A stretch of DNA of 64,000 nucleotides from Nocardia stercoris (GTDB taxonomy: Bacteria; Actinomycetota; Actinomycetes; Mycobacteriales; Mycobacteriaceae): the NCBI RefSeq assembly GCF_003696265.1, contig NZ_RFFH01000001.1:124001-188000 (forward strand), written 5' to 3'. Positions within the stretch are counted from its first letter, which is position 1. Each line of letters opens with the position of its first letter. The position numbers and the translations under genes were made by a program. This document shows, piece by piece, positions 24,212 to 33,882 of the stretch. The notes beneath the pieces are model-generated. The model was given only the letters and a program-made list of their open reading frames with translations, made no database searches and was not told the origin of the DNA.

Positions 24212-25585
24212 ATGCAAAACCGCCAACTGCCCAGGGTGTGCGTCATCGGCGCCGGTCCGTCGGGCATCACCACCGCCAAGCGCCTCGCCGAGTACGGCAT
24301 CCCGTTCGACTGCTACGAGGCCTCCGACGAGGTCGGCGGCAACTGGTACTTCAAGAACCCCAACGGAATGTCGGCCTGCTACCAGAGCCTGCACATCGAC
24401 ACCTCGAAATACCGGCTGCAATTCGAGGACTTCCCGGCCCCCGAGCACTGGCCGCACTTCCCGCACCACTCGCAGCTGCTGGAGTACTTCAAGGACTACG
24501 TCGAGCACTTCGGCATCCGGGACCGGATCCGGTTCAACACCAAGGTCGTCGACGCCGAACGCGGCGCCGACGGGCTGTGGACGGTCACCACCGACGCCGG
24601 CGACACCGAGGTCTACGACGCGCTGATCGTCTGCAACGGCCACCACTGGGACCCCCGATTCCCCGACTACCCAGGCGAATTCGACGGCGTCCTGATGCAC
24701 AGCCACGCCTACAACGACCCGTTCGACCCGGTCGACATGCGCGGCAAGCGGATCGTCGTGGTCGGCATGGGCAATTCCGGACTCGATATCGCCAGCGAGC
24801 TGTCGCAGCGCTTCATCGCCGAGAAACTGTTCGTCTCCGCCCGCCGCGGCGTCTGGGTGCTCCCCAAATACGTCAACGGCAAAGTGGGCGACAAGCAGTC
24901 GGTACCGGCGTGGATCCCGCCGAAGATCAGCCTGAAGCTGCGGCAGCGTTTCGTGCGCAAGATCCGCGGCGAGATGTCGAACTACGGCCTGCCCACCCCG
25001 GATCACGGTCCGTTCGAGGCACATCCGTCGGCCAGCGAGGAATTCCTGCACCGCGCCGGCTGCGGTGACGTGACGATGAAGCCCGCCATCACCCGACTGG
25101 ACGGGGACCGGGTGCATTTCGCCGACGGCAGCAGCGAGCAGATCGACGTGGTCGTGTGCGCGACCGGGTACCACATCAGCTTCCCGTTCTTCACCGACCC
25201 GAAGCTGCGGCCGGACGCGAACAACGCGTTCCCGCTGTTCGAGATGATGATGAAGCCGGGTGTGGACAACCTGTTCTATCTCGGTCTGGCGCAACCGATG
25301 CCGACGCTGGTCAACTTCGCCGAACAGCAGACCAAACTGGTCGCCGCCTACCTCACCGGCCGCTACCACCTGCCGTCGCGGGAGCAGATCGACCAACAGA
25401 TGCGCGAGCAGGAGGCCAAGCGCGCCGGCCGGTACTACAACTCGCCGCGGCATACCATCCAGACCGAATTCGAGCCCTACATGCGCGAATTGGGTAAGGA
25501 GATCGAACGCGGCGCCAAACGCGCTGCCGCCGCGGGCAATACGCTGCCCGTCCCTGCGCGCGCCGCACAGGGGGTGCGATCGTGA
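24212..25585 (+). CDS. Flavin-containing monooxygenase (FMO/MymA-like)
   Basis: A 457-aa class B flavoprotein monooxygenase. The FAD loop is IGAGPSG (residues 12-18); YQSLHIDTSKY and FEDFPAPEHWPHF follow; the FMO-type CNGHHWDPRFP motif is next; the NADPH loop is VVGMGNSG; and the late CATGYHISFPF block is typical of FMOs. It inserts oxygen into a nucleophilic or carbonyl substrate; Baeyer-Villiger activity is possible. ATG 24212 has AGGAG 7 nt upstream. It overlaps the alcohol dehydrogenase gene by 4 nt. Confidence 0.88.
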   Translation: MQNRQLPRVCVIGAGPSGITTAKRLAEYGIPFDCYEASDEVGGNWYFKNPNGMSACYQSLHIDTSKYRLQFEDFPAPEHWPHFPHHSQLLEYFKDYVEHFGIRDRIRFNTKVVDAERGADGLWTVTTDAGDTEVYDALIVCNGHHWDPRFPDYPGEFDGVLMHSHAYNDPFDPVDMRGKRIVVVGMGNSGLDIASELSQRFIAEKLFVSARRGVWVLPKYVNGKVGDKQSVPAWIPPKISLKLRQRFVRKIRGEMSNYGLPTPDHGPFEAHPSASEEFLHRAGCGDVTMKPAITRLDGDRVHFADGSSEQIDVVVCATGYHISFPFFTDPKLRPDANNAFPLFEMMMKPGVDNLFYLGLAQPMPTLVNFAEQQTKLVAAYLTGRYHLPSREQIDQQMREQEAKRAGRYYNSPRHTIQTEFEPYMRELGKEIERGAKRAAAAGNTLPVPARAAQGVRS

Positions 25586-26631
25586 GCATGCGCGCCATGC
25601 AACTCACCGCACCCGGCACCCTGGAACTGCGGACCGTTCCCGTTCCGGAGATCGGCCCGGGTGACCTGCTGCTGCGGGTCGGTGCGGCGGGGATCTGCCA
25701 TTCGGATTCGTATGTCCTGGGCTTGCCGTTCCAGATGAGCGAGCAGCCGCTCACCCTCGGCCACGAGATCGCCGGCACCATCGAGGCGGTCGGCGCCGAC
25801 GTCGCGGGACGCACGGCGGGGGAGCGCGGTGTCGTCTACCTGTGCTGGTCGTGCGGCACCTGCCGAGAATGCTTGCGCGGCAACGAGAATGTCTGCCTGG
25901 CCGCCGGACGCACCGCCATGCCGCCGTGCCCCGGGCTCGGCCCGGACGGCGGCATGGCCGAATATGTGCGCATCCCCGCGCACACGTTCGTGCCCATCGG
26001 TGAACTCGACTTCGCCGTCGCCGCGCCGCTCGCCGACGCCGCCCTCACCCCGATGCACGCCGTCAACGGCGCGCGGGACCAGCTGTGGCCCGGCGCCACC
26101 GCGGTCGCCATCGGCATCGGCGGGCTCGGACATGTGGCAGTGCAGATCCTGCGCGCCACCACCGAGACCCGGATCATCGCCGTCGACGTGGCCGCCGACA
26201 AGCTGGAACTGGCGAAGGCCTGCGGCGCCGACGTCACCCTGCTCGCCGACGACGACACCGCGGCCGCGATCCTCGACCTCACCGACGGGCGCGGCGCCGA
26301 AGCGGTCTTCGACTTCGTCGGCACCGACCCCACCGCGAAACTGGCGGCCGCGACGGTCGCGCCCAACGGCGCCTACCGCATGGTCGGGCTCGGCGGCGGC
26401 GTGCCGGGCATCGATGCCGGACCGGCCGGCGCCCCGGGCAGCCTGCCGTGGGGTGCCACGGTCCGAAAGTCATACGGCGGCACCCGATCCGACCTGGTGG
26501 ACTCCGTCGCCCTGGCCCTGGCCGGAAAGGTCCGGCCCGAGATCGAATGCTTCGATCTCGCCGACGCCCGCACCGCCTTCGACCGGCTCGACGCGGGTGC
26601 CATCCGCGGCCGCGCCGTCCTCGTTCCGTAG
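25582..26631 (+). CDS. Zinc-dependent alcohol dehydrogenase (MDR family)
   Basis: A 349-aa medium-chain dehydrogenase oxidising an alcohol or reducing an aldehyde with NAD(P). Catalytic zinc ligands are Cys in GICHSDSY and His-Glu in LGHEIAG. The structural zinc loop [18 protein letters not shown] has four Cys. The cofactor loop is [10 protein letters not shown] followed by IIAVDV, whose Asp favours NAD. GTG 25582 overlaps the monooxygenase stop, and the second ligase follows 10 bp later. It probably handles the product of the monooxygenase, delivering an acid or aldehyde to the ligases. Confidence 0.9.
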   Translation: MSMRAMQLTAPGTLELRTVPVPEIGPGDLLLRVGAAGICHSDSYVLGLPFQMSEQPLTLGHEIAGTIEAVGADVAGRTAGERGVVYLCWSCGTCRECLRGNENVCLAAGRTAMPPCPGLGPDGGMAEYVRIPAHTFVPIGELDFAVAAPLADAALTPMHAVNGARDQLWPGATAVAIGIGGLGHVAVQILRATTETRIIAVDVAADKLELAKACGADVTLLADDDTAAAILDLTDGRGAEAVFDFVGTDPTAKLAAATVAPNGAYRMVGLGGGVPGIDAGPAGAPGSLPWGATVRKSYGGTRSDLVDSVALALAGKVRPEIECFDLADARTAFDRLDAGAIRGRAVLVP

Positions 26632-26641
26632 TGGAGAAATC

Positions 26642-28288
26642 ATGACCGAAGCTGTCGACATCCAGGCGATGATGGATCGGGTCGTCGCCGGCCTGACCGG
26701 GCCGGGGGCGCCGTTCGAGCAGACCGTCGAACCGGTGCTCGGCACCCCGATCCCGGTGCTGGCCCACCGGCACCGCAACCTGCGCGAGCTGTTCGACGTC
26801 TCGCTGACCTGGGGTGACCGGGACTATCTGGTCACCGAGGACCGGCGGATCTCCTTCGCCGAGCACGCCGTCGCGGCCGGCGCGCTGGCCACCGCGCTCG
26901 CGCGACGCTACGACGTCGGCAAGGGCGACCGGATCGGCATCTACGCCGCGAACACGCCCGAATGGGTGATCGCCTTCTGGGCGGCACAGTGCCTCGGCGC
27001 GGTCGCGGTCGGCTACAACGCGTGGTGGACGCCGCGCGAGATTGCCTACGGGCTCGAGCACACCACCCCGACGGTGGTGATCGCGGATGCGAAACGAGCT
27101 GCGCGACTGGCTGATTCGGGCACCGGGGTGCCCGTGCTGACCATGGAGCAGGACCTGCCCGCGCTGATCGCCGAGTACGTCGGCGATATCCCGCGCGCGG
27201 AGATCGCCGAAGACGATCCGGCGGTCGTGCTCTACACCAGCGGCACCACCGGCCGCCCGAAAGGTGTGGTGCACTCGCATCGAAACCTGGTGGCGGTCAG
27301 CGACTATCACCGCTTCACCGACGCGTTGATGGCGTCGTTCACCGGGCAGCCGCTGGACGGGCCCAGCGACCGGCGCTACCTGGTGACCCTGCCGCTGTTC
27401 CACATCGCCAGCCTGCACAATCTCGTGGTGCCGCGGCTGGCGACCGGTGCCGCCGCGGTGTTCCCGCACGGCGCCTTCGATGTCGACCGGGTACTGCGGC
27501 TGATCGAGCAGGAGCGGGTCACCAACTGGGCGGCCGTGCCGACCATGGCGAGCCGGCTGCTCGAACACGACCTGTCCGGTTACGACCTGTCGTCGCTGAA
27601 CGCGCTGTCGCTCAACTCGGCACCGTCCTCGCCCGGCCTGCAGGATCGGTTGCGCGACAAGCTGTCCGGTGTGCAAGTGGCGTTGACCACCAGCTACGGG
27701 CAGACCGAGAGCGGCACCGCCGCCACGGTGGCCACGCCGCTGGAACTGGCCGCCGACCTGGAATGCGTGGGCCGGCCCATCATCGGGGTCACGGTCGAGA
27801 TCCGGGACCCCTTCGGTGCCGCGCTGCCCGACGGCGAAGAAGGCGAGATCTGCATCCGCAGCCCGTACGTGATGCTCGGCTACTGGAACGACGATGCCGC
27901 CACCGCCGCCACCATCGACGCCGAACGCTGGTTGCGCACCGGTGATTTCGGCACCATCGTGGACGGCCGGCTGCGGATCTCGGGCCGGCGCACGGACCTG
28001 ATCCTGCGCGGCGGCGAGAACGTGTACCCGACCGAGGTCGAATACGCGCTCGAGGAACATCCCGCCGTGCACGAGTCGGTGGTGCTGGGCGTCGAACATC
28101 CCGACCTCGGCCAGGAGGTCGCCGCGGTGATCGTGGCCGATCCGGGCACCGTCACCGCCGACGAGCTGCGGGCCTTCGCAGCCGAGCGGCTCGCCTACTT
28201 CAAAGTCCCGGCACGGTGGCGGATCACCGCGGAACCGTTGCCGCGCAACGCGTCCGGCAAGGTCGTCCGGCGCGATGTCGAACCGTAA
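26642..28288 (+). CDS. Acyl-CoA synthetase / AMP-forming ligase, copy 2
   Basis: A 548-aa adenylate-forming ligase, paralogous to the one at 21785. Motifs are [56 protein letters not shown] and a C-terminal [11 protein letters not shown] with the catalytic Lys. Long identical runs such as [19 protein letters not shown] are shared. ATG 26642 has a GGAG site and removes a spurious 270-codon upstream extension that overlaps the dehydrogenase. It sits in an operon with monooxygenase, dehydrogenase and amidohydrolase. Confidence 0.9.
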   Translation: MTEAVDIQAMMDRVVAGLTGPGAPFEQTVEPVLGTPIPVLAHRHRNLRELFDVSLTWGDRDYLVTEDRRISFAEHAVAAGALATALARRYDVGKGDRIGIYAANTPEWVIAFWAAQCLGAVAVGYNAWWTPREIAYGLEHTTPTVVIADAKRAARLADSGTGVPVLTMEQDLPALIAEYVGDIPRAEIAEDDPAVVLYTSGTTGRPKGVVHSHRNLVAVSDYHRFTDALMASFTGQPLDGPSDRRYLVTLPLFHIASLHNLVVPRLATGAAAVFPHGAFDVDRVLRLIEQERVTNWAAVPTMASRLLEHDLSGYDLSSLNALSLNSAPSSPGLQDRLRDKLSGVQVALTTSYGQTESGTAATVATPLELAADLECVGRPIIGVTVEIRDPFGAALPDGEEGEICIRSPYVMLGYWNDDAATAATIDAERWLRTGDFGTIVDGRLRISGRRTDLILRGGENVYPTEVEYALEEHPAVHESVVLGVEHPDLGQEVAAVIVADPGTVTADELRAFAAERLAYFKVPARWRITAEPLPRNASGKVVRRDVEP

Positions 28289-28298
28289 GGAGTGAGCG

Positions 28299-30038
28299 AT
28301 GTTCGACAGCATCATCAAGGGCGGCCGGTGGTTCGACGGCACCGGCGCCCCCTCGGCACTGCGCCACATCGGGATCCGCGACGGCCGGGTGGCCGAGATC
28401 TCGGCCACCCCGCTCGACGAAACCGACTGCCCCCGAGTCGTCGACGCCACCGGGCAGTGGGTGATCCCCGGCATGATCGACATCCACACCCACTACGACG
28501 TGGAGGTGCTGCTCGATCCCGGGCTACCGGAATCGGTGCGGCACGGGGTGACGACCGTGCTGGTCGGCTCGTGCTCGCTGTCGACCGTGCACGCCGACCC
28601 GGAGACCGCGGGCGACCTGTTCGGGCGGGTGGAGGCGATACCGCGCGAGCACGTCGTCGGCGCGATCGGGGAGCACAAGTCGTGGCACAGCGCCGGGGAG
28701 TACGCGGCCGCCCTCGACGCCCTGCCGCTCGGCCCGAATGTGGCTGCCTTCCTGGGACATTCGGATATCCGCGCGGCCGTGATGGGACTCGATCGCGCCA
28801 CCCGCGACGAGGTGCGGCCCTCGGCGGGTGAACTGGAGTCGATGGAACGCGCGCTGACCGAGGCCCTGGACGCGGGCTTCGTCGGCATGTCCTCGCAACA
28901 GTTGCTGTTCGACAAGCTCGACGGTCAGGTGTGCCGGTCCCGGACCCTGCCCTCGACCTACGCGACGAGCCGGGAACGCAGCCGGCTCAACACGATTCTG
29001 CGCCGCCGCGGCCGCGTCCTGCAGGGCGGGCCCGACGTGGCCCGCCCGCAGAGCCTGGTGGCCATGGCGGCGAGCAGTATCGGGTTGTGGCGGGCACCGC
29101 TGAAGGTGAGCCTGCTGTCGGCCGCCGACATCAAGGCGATACCCGGTGTGGCCAAGGTCTTTCCGACGATTGCCCGGGTGATCGCGTTGCTGGGCGGGAA
29201 CTTCCGCTGGCAGCACCTGCCGGTGCCGTTCGAGGTGTACTCCGACGGGATCGACCTGCCGGTGTTCGAGGAGTTCGGATCCGGTGCCGCCGCACTGCAT
29301 CTCGCCGACCAGCTGGACGAGCGGCAGGAGCTGCTGCGCGACGAGGCCTACCGGCGCCGGTTCCGCAAGGACTACGACAAGAAGTACGGGCCGCGGGTGT
29401 GGCATCGCGACTTCTTCGACGCCGAGATCGTCGAATGCCCCGATCCGGCGGTGCTGGGCAAGACCTTCGGTCAGGTCGGCGTCGACCGCGGTGGGTTGCA
29501 TCCGGTGGACGCGTTCCTGGACCTGGTGGTCGAGCACGGTCCGAAGGTGCGTTGGCGGACCACCATCTCCAACCACCGCCCGGAGGTGCTGGACCGCTTC
29601 GCCGCCGATCCCGGCATCCAGCTCGGGTTCTCCGATGCCGGTGCGCACCTGCGGAACATGGCGTTCTACAACTTCGGCCTGCGCCTGCTGCGCCGGGTGT
29701 GGGAGGCCGAGGACGCGGGCCGCCCGTTCATGACCCTCGAGCATGCCGTGCACCGCATCACCGGCGAACTCGCCGACTGGTACGGGCTCGACGCCGGGCA
29801 TCTGCGCGTGGGTGACCGTGCCGACCTGGTGGTGATCGATCCGGACTGCCTCGACGAATCGCTGGACACCTACGCCGAGCAGCCGGCGCCGCACTACGAC
29901 AACCTGTCCCGCATGGTCAACCGCAACGACGACACGGTTACCGCGGTGTTCGTGGGCGGACAGTACGTATTCGGCGGCGGCGCAATCGATCCGGCGCTCG
30001 GCACGGCCAGGGCGGGCCGGTTCTTGCGTGCGGCGTAG
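28299..30038 (+). CDS. N-acyl-D-amino-acid deacylase-like amidohydrolase
   Basis: A 579-aa metal-dependent amidohydrolase of the D-aminoacylase/dihydroorotase-like superfamily. An N-terminal beta domain precedes the metal motif GMIDIHTHYD. A central Lys/His region (GEHKSW, LGHSD) follows, and the C-terminal GFSDAGAHLRNM carries the catalytic Asp. Residues 480-560 return to the beta domain (LRVGDRADLVVIDPD). It hydrolyses an amide or cyclic amide. ATG 28299 follows AAGGAG, 10 bp after the ligase stop, so it is the last gene of the operon; a terminator follows. Confidence 0.85.
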   Translation: MFDSIIKGGRWFDGTGAPSALRHIGIRDGRVAEISATPLDETDCPRVVDATGQWVIPGMIDIHTHYDVEVLLDPGLPESVRHGVTTVLVGSCSLSTVHADPETAGDLFGRVEAIPREHVVGAIGEHKSWHSAGEYAAALDALPLGPNVAAFLGHSDIRAAVMGLDRATRDEVRPSAGELESMERALTEALDAGFVGMSSQQLLFDKLDGQVCRSRTLPSTYATSRERSRLNTILRRRGRVLQGGPDVARPQSLVAMAASSIGLWRAPLKVSLLSAADIKAIPGVAKVFPTIARVIALLGGNFRWQHLPVPFEVYSDGIDLPVFEEFGSGAAALHLADQLDERQELLRDEAYRRRFRKDYDKKYGPRVWHRDFFDAEIVECPDPAVLGKTFGQVGVDRGGLHPVDAFLDLVVEHGPKVRWRTTISNHRPEVLDRFAADPGIQLGFSDAGAHLRNMAFYNFGLRLLRRVWEAEDAGRPFMTLEHAVHRITGELADWYGLDAGHLRVGDRADLVVIDPDCLDESLDTYAEQPAPHYDNLSRMVNRNDDTVTAVFVGGQYVFGGGAIDPALGTARAGRFLRAA

Positions 30039-30062
30039 GAGCTGGTCGTCAGGGCAGTAGCG

Positions 30063-30098
30063 CAGTGCCCCCGCGGTCGACCGACCGCGGGGGCACTG
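30063..30098. terminator. Strong bidirectional terminator
   Basis: Perfect 16-bp stem CAGTGCCCCCGCGGTC / GACCGCGGGGGCACTG with a 4-nt GACC loop, followed by TCTTTCC on the + strand. It separates the amidohydrolase gene (+) from the HxlR gene (-). Confidence 0.88.
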
Positions 30099-30113
30099 TC
30101 TTTCCGGCCGCCT

Positions 30114-30539
30114 TCAGCCGACGGCGGTGTCGTACCGCACCCGCGACTCGGCCACGTAGTCGCGATGCTGCTCCGACCATTCGATGAGTGCCCGAACCTG
30201 GTCGGAGAGGGTGGCTCCCACCGTGGTCAGGGCGTAGTCGACGCGGGGTGGTGAGGTGGGGGTGACGGTGCGCCGCACCAGCCCGTCCCGTTCGAGGCTG
30301 CGCAGGGTGAGGGTCAGCATGCGCTGCGAGATGCCGTCGATGGCGCGTTGCAGCTCGGAGTAGCGCTTCGGGCCGCCGGCGAGCAGGTCCAGCACCAGCA
30401 TGCTCCACTTGTCGCCCACCCGGTCCAGCACCTCACGCAACTGGCACCGGTGATCGGAATGCGTAATCGATTCGCGCACATCGATGTTCGTACCGATATC
30501 GAAAGTGCCTGCTTGTGCCATCCCACCATTCTGAAACAT
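30114..30539 (-). CDS. HxlR-family winged-helix regulator
   Basis: A 141-aa HxlR regulator. The winged helix spans [20 protein letters not shown], then [20 protein letters not shown], then [20 protein letters not shown] with YALTTVG. Family members sense redox state or aldehydes and control nearby oxidoreductases. The conserved Cys before LREVL (DHRCQLREV) could be the sensor thiol. ATG 30539 follows AGGAGA; the shorter start 30521 and longer 30596 are less well supported. It is divergent from the DUF5519/quinone-reductase-like pair. Confidence 0.88.
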   Translation of the reverse strand: MFQNGGMAQAGTFDIGTNIDVRESITHSDHRCQLREVLDRVGDKWSMLVLDLLAGGPKRYSELQRAIDGISQRMLTLTLRSLERDGLVRRTVTPTSPPRVDYALTTVGATLSDQVRALIEWSEQHRDYVAESRVRYDTAVG

Positions 30540-30549
30540 GCTTCTCCTA

Positions 30550-30564
30550 CGCACAATATGTGCG
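30550..30564. promoter_or_regulatory. Palindrome between HxlR gene and DUF5519 gene
   Basis: CGCACA-ATA-TGTGCG, a perfect 6-3-6 inverted repeat just upstream of both starts. It is a candidate HxlR operator that would control both directions. Confidence 0.5.
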
Positions 30565-30589
30565 CAGCAGACAGAAAGTGTTGTGTGAG

Positions 30590-31069
30590 ATGACAATCGA
30601 TACCGCCGCGCTGCCCCGGCGGGCCGGCGCCCGCCCGATCACGACCGGTCGCGAGATTCCGCACGATCAGCTGGACCAGTTCTCGCCGCCGGAGATTCGC
30701 GCCGCGCTCGTCGCGGCCGCGGCCGCCCTGCCCGATGTGTTCACCGGACCGAGCCAGGTGTCCGAACCGTCGTCACTGGCGCTGCGGTTACGGCATCCGA
30801 GCGGACCCTGGGAGGCGTTCCTGTTCCCCAGCCCGGACGAATTCGGGCACATCCACCGGGCCGGATTCATGCATCTGACTGTGCCGCGGGCCCTCGTCGC
30901 GCCGCTGATCGAGGCCGGCTGGGCCGAACCGCATCCGATCAGTCGCCGCCCCGAATGGCCGGACTCCATCGTGATGCTCTACGCCCCGCGCGACGCGGAC
31001 GAGCTCGCCGTCGCCATCGCCGTACTCCAGGCCTCCCATGAACAGGCCACCACCACCGAGGAGAAGTGA
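30590..31069 (+). CDS. DUF5519 (luciferase-family) protein
   Basis: A 159-aa protein of the DUF5519 'luciferase' family, named by distant similarity; no activity is known. Recognisable segments are [39 protein letters not shown] and the C-terminal [23 protein letters not shown] 30590 places the start after the palindrome. The gene is followed within a few bases by the oxidoreductase gene and is probably co-regulated by HxlR. Confidence 0.75.
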   Translation: MTIDTAALPRRAGARPITTGREIPHDQLDQFSPPEIRAALVAAAAALPDVFTGPSQVSEPSSLALRLRHPSGPWEAFLFPSPDEFGHIHRAGFMHLTVPRALVAPLIEAGWAEPHPISRRPEWPDSIVMLYAPRDADELAVAIAVLQASHEQATTTEEK

Positions 31070-31074
31070 CAATC

Positions 31075-31992
31075 ATGCAGACCATCGCCTTCGAGAAGTT
31101 TGGCGCCGCTCCGGAACTCACCGAGCTGCCGATTCCTGAGCCGGGGCCGGGCGAGGTGCTGGTGCGGGTGCGCGCCGCATCGGTCAACGGCTTCGACCTG
31201 GGAGTGCTCGGTGGTGCCTTGCAGGGGGTCTACGAGTACGAATTCCCGGTGGTGCTCGGCAAGGACTACGCGGGTGAGGTCGCCGCGGTGGGGACCGGAG
31301 TGGAATCGGTGTCGGTGGGCCGGCGGGTGTTCGGTGTCGTCATGCGTCCGACGCTCGGCCAGGGTGGCTACGCCGAATACCTGGCCGTGCCAGAACAATA
31401 CGGTCTGGCGGTGATTCCCGAGGGACTCGACGACGCGCGGGCGGCGGCTCTCGCGTTGTCCGGCACGGCGGCGCTGGGCGCGATCGAGGCGGTCGCGCCG
31501 GGATCCGGTGACATCGTGCTGATCTCCGGCGCGACCGGTGGCGTCGGCGCCTTCGCGATCCAGCTGGCCGTGGCGCGCGGCGCTACCGTGCTGGCGACCG
31601 CCCGCCCCGGCGCGGAGGCGGCGTTCGTTACCGGACTCGGCGCGTCCGTGGCCATCGATCACACCGATCTGGCGGCCCAGGTGCGCGCGGTGGCGCCCGC
31701 CGGAGTGGACGCCGTCGTGCATCTGGCCGGGGACGGTGCGGCGCTCACCGAGTTGCTAGTGCCCGATGGGCGGCTGGCCTCCACGGTTCACTTCACCCCG
31801 GCCGACCCAGCGGTCCGGGCCACCGTGGTCATGGCGGACCCGGCCCGCGGTCGGCTGGAATATCTTGCCGACGAAGTGGTTTCGGGTCGCTTGCGTGTCC
31901 CGCTGGGCCGGGCCTACGAACTGTCCGAGGTTCCGCAAGCGCTGACCGACTTCACCGAGGGCACCATCGGCAAGTTCACCGTCACCGTCTGA
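31075..31992 (+). CDS. Zinc-free MDR oxidoreductase (quinone reductase-like)
   Basis: A 305-aa NADPH-dependent quinone/enone reductase of the MDR superfamily, without the zinc-binding Cys set. Segments are ASVNGFDLGVLGG, LGKDYAGEVAAVGTG, the nucleotide loop SGATGGVGAFAIQLA and a C-terminal GTIGKFTVTV. GAGGAGAA lies about 10 nt before ATG 31075; GTG 31066, overlapping the preceding stop, is an alternative that adds three residues. The HxlR neighbour suggests an electrophile- or quinone-stress response. Confidence 0.87.
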   Translation: MQTIAFEKFGAAPELTELPIPEPGPGEVLVRVRAASVNGFDLGVLGGALQGVYEYEFPVVLGKDYAGEVAAVGTGVESVSVGRRVFGVVMRPTLGQGGYAEYLAVPEQYGLAVIPEGLDDARAAALALSGTAALGAIEAVAPGSGDIVLISGATGGVGAFAIQLAVARGATVLATARPGAEAAFVTGLGASVAIDHTDLAAQVRAVAPAGVDAVVHLAGDGAALTELLVPDGRLASTVHFTPADPAVRATVVMADPARGRLEYLADEVVSGRLRVPLGRAYELSEVPQALTDFTEGTIGKFTVTV

Positions 31993-32033
31993 CCGGTCCC
32001 GGCACCCCGGGCGTGCCCCCGCCGGCTGTCGTG

Positions 32034-32078
32034 GAAATGGTCATCTATCAGCCGATTACGGAGGTAGATGACCATTTC
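32034..32078. terminator. Bidirectional terminator hairpin
   Basis: GAAATGGTCATCTA (32034-32047) pairs perfectly with TAGATGACCATTTC (32065-32078) around a 17-nt loop, followed by TTCGG. It lies between the convergent oxidoreductase and SDR genes. The stem is A/T-richer than usual here. Confidence 0.65.
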
Positions 32079-32087
32079 TTCGGCAGG

Positions 32088-32864
32088 TCAGGCGGTCGGG
32101 GGCTGCATCATGGCCTGGACGTGGCCCAGCAGGTCCGGGTAGCGCTTCAGGTGTGCCCCGCCGTTGAGATCGATTGCGCTGCCGGTCATCCAGGTGGCCT
32201 GGTCGGAGGCCAGGAACGCGGCCATGGCGGCGATCTCCTCCGGCCGCCCCGCTCGGCCCAGCGGCGTGTTCTCGATGTAGTCCTCCTGCAGGCCCGGGAC
32301 CAGCGGGACGCCCGCCACCAGCGGGGTGTCCACGAGGCCGGGGGAGATGGCGTTGACCCGAATCTGCCTGGGCGCCAGCTCGAGTGCGGCGACCTGGATC
32401 AGCATCAGCACTCCGGCCTTCGCGGCACAGTAGGCCGCCATGCCGGTGCCGGGCTGCCTGCCGTTCAGCGAGGAGATGCAGGTGATGCTGCCGCCGTCGG
32501 CGATGTGGCGGGAGGCGTGCTTGAGTACCAGGAAGCTGCCGGTCAGGCAGACGTCCACGGTCGTATTCCAGTGCGCGAGTTCCAGTTCGCTGATCAGGCC
32601 GGCCATGGACAGGCCCGCGGAGTTCACCACCGCGTGCAGTCCGGTCGTGGCTTCGAATCCGGCGGCGACCGAGGCCTCGTCGGTGACGTCCATGCCGAGG
32701 CCGGAGGCGGAATCGCCCAATTCCTGTGCGGCGGCGTCGGCTTTGGCCGCGTCGATGTCGGCGAGGACGACGCGGTAGCCGTCGGCGACGAGCGCGCGGG
32801 CGGTCGCCAGGCCGATGCCCGAGGCGCCGCCGGTCACCAGTGCGGTGCGCTGGTCGGTGGTCAT
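32088..32864 (-). CDS. SDR-family oxidoreductase (FabG-like)
   Basis: A 258-aa classical short-chain dehydrogenase. The cofactor loop is TGGASGIG (residues 11-18), followed by VLADID; NSAG lies near residue 81; the catalytic Ser is in CISSLN and Y145-CAA-K149 is intact. The C-terminal VNAISPGLVDTPLVAG completes the fold. The substrate may be a hydroxyacyl or steroid alcohol, unproven. ATG 32864 follows AAGGAG. It overlaps the upstream hydrolase gene by 4 nt, forming a two-gene operon. Confidence 0.9.
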   Translation of the reverse strand: MTTDQRTALVTGGASGIGLATARALVADGYRVVLADIDAAKADAAAQELGDSASGLGMDVTDEASVAAGFEATTGLHAVVNSAGLSMAGLISELELAHWNTTVDVCLTGSFLVLKHASRHIADGGSITCISSLNGRQPGTGMAAYCAAKAGVLMLIQVAALELAPRQIRVNAISPGLVDTPLVAGVPLVPGLQEDYIENTPLGRAGRPEEIAAMAAFLASDQATWMTGSAIDLNGGAHLKRYPDLLGHVQAMMQPPTA

Positions 32865-33796
32865 AGTGCTCCTTCGTGGGTGGTGCCGAGCAGGTGCCGG
32901 CGCAGGAATTCCAGTTGGTCGGTGACGGCCGGTTCGAACCACGGTTTCGGTTCGAAGACGTCGAAATGGTCACCGGGGTAGTGCTTCACCTCGGCGCGGG
33001 CCGCCGTGGCGGCCGCCGCGGCGGCGTGCGGTGGGGCGGCCCGGTCGAAGTCCGCGATCTGGATCAGGACCGGCGCGGCGATGCGGGCGGCGGCGCGGTC
33101 GGCCCGATAGCCGCCGAGTTCCAGGCCGACCGCGGCGTCGACCTCGTTGCGCCAGCTCGGGCCCGCCACCGCGAGGTAGTCGGCGGCATAGCCCTCGGCG
33201 GTGAAAGCGGCGTGCTCGCCGGGCTTTCCGACCAGCGGCATGAGGATCGGCGGTCGCCCCAGCCGGGCGCCGAGCGCGCTACGGATGCCGGTGAGCGTCG
33301 ACTTGACGACGGCGCGGGCGCCGACCTGCGCCAGCGCCACCCGGCCGGCGGCCATGCCGTTCACCAGCGGTACCGCCGCGACGACCGCGCACACATCGGT
33401 GCGGTCGGCCGCGACCGACAGCGCGTGACCGCCGGACAGCGACACTCCCCACACCACGATCCGGCGCGGATCGATGCCGGGCAGCGCGGCCGCGGCCGTG
33501 ATGGCGGCGCGGTAGTCGGCGATCTGCCCGGTCATCGAGGCCTGTTGCCGGGGCGTGCCGTCGGAGTCGCCGAAACCGCGGTAGTCGAAGGCGAATACGG
33601 CCAGGCCGGCGGCGGCGAAGCGCCGCGCGTACGGCTCCAGGCCGGAGTCCTTGGTGCCGCCGAATCCGTGCGCCATCACGACCACCGGCCGGCCGCCCGG
33701 CCCGTCGAAGGGGCTGTCCGCGCCTCCATCGAAGAACCAAGCGTCGCAACGGGTTCCGGCGGAGTGGAAATCGATCCGGCGGTGGTCGTCGGTCAC
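32861..33796 (-). CDS. Alpha/beta-hydrolase
   Basis: A 311-aa cytosolic alpha/beta-hydrolase. The oxyanion region is VVVMAHGFGGTKDSG, the nucleophile Ser is in VWGVSLSGGHA, the acid Asp is in LIQIADFDRAAPP and the His is in YPGDHFDVFEP. It resembles dienelactone-hydrolase-like and acetyl-xylan-esterase-like proteins. It is first in an operon with the SDR. A TetR regulator is divergent, and operator-like palindromes lie between them. Confidence 0.85.
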   Translation of the reverse strand: MTDDHRRIDFHSAGTRCDAWFFDGGADSPFDGPGGRPVVVMAHGFGGTKDSGLEPYARRFAAAGLAVFAFDYRGFGDSDGTPRQQASMTGQIADYRAAITAAAALPGIDPRRIVVWGVSLSGGHALSVAADRTDVCAVVAAVPLVNGMAAGRVALAQVGARAVVKSTLTGIRSALGARLGRPPILMPLVGKPGEHAAFTAEGYAADYLAVAGPSWRNEVDAAVGLELGGYRADRAAARIAAPVLIQIADFDRAAPPHAAAAAATAARAEVKHYPGDHFDVFEPKPWFEPAVTDQLEFLRRHLLGTTHEGAL

Positions 33797-33882
33797 CGGG
33801 GTGCTCCTTCGGTCTGCATTCGAGCTCGTGCGGGTAGTGCGAGCCGGAACGCGGTGATCAGGTGTGCCGCTCGCGCCAGTCG

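Noticed and set aside
25829..26641. Long + strand frame joined to the second acyl-CoA ligase (total 819 codons)
   Set aside because: It overlaps the alcohol dehydrogenase gene in another frame, shows Arg/Ser/Pro-rich shadow composition, and ATG 26642 with a GGAG site fits the ligase family start.
26279..28489. 736-codon - strand open frame
   Set aside because: Antisense to the dehydrogenase, ligase and amidohydrolase genes; His/Arg/Gly-rich sequence without domains; an artefact of high GC.
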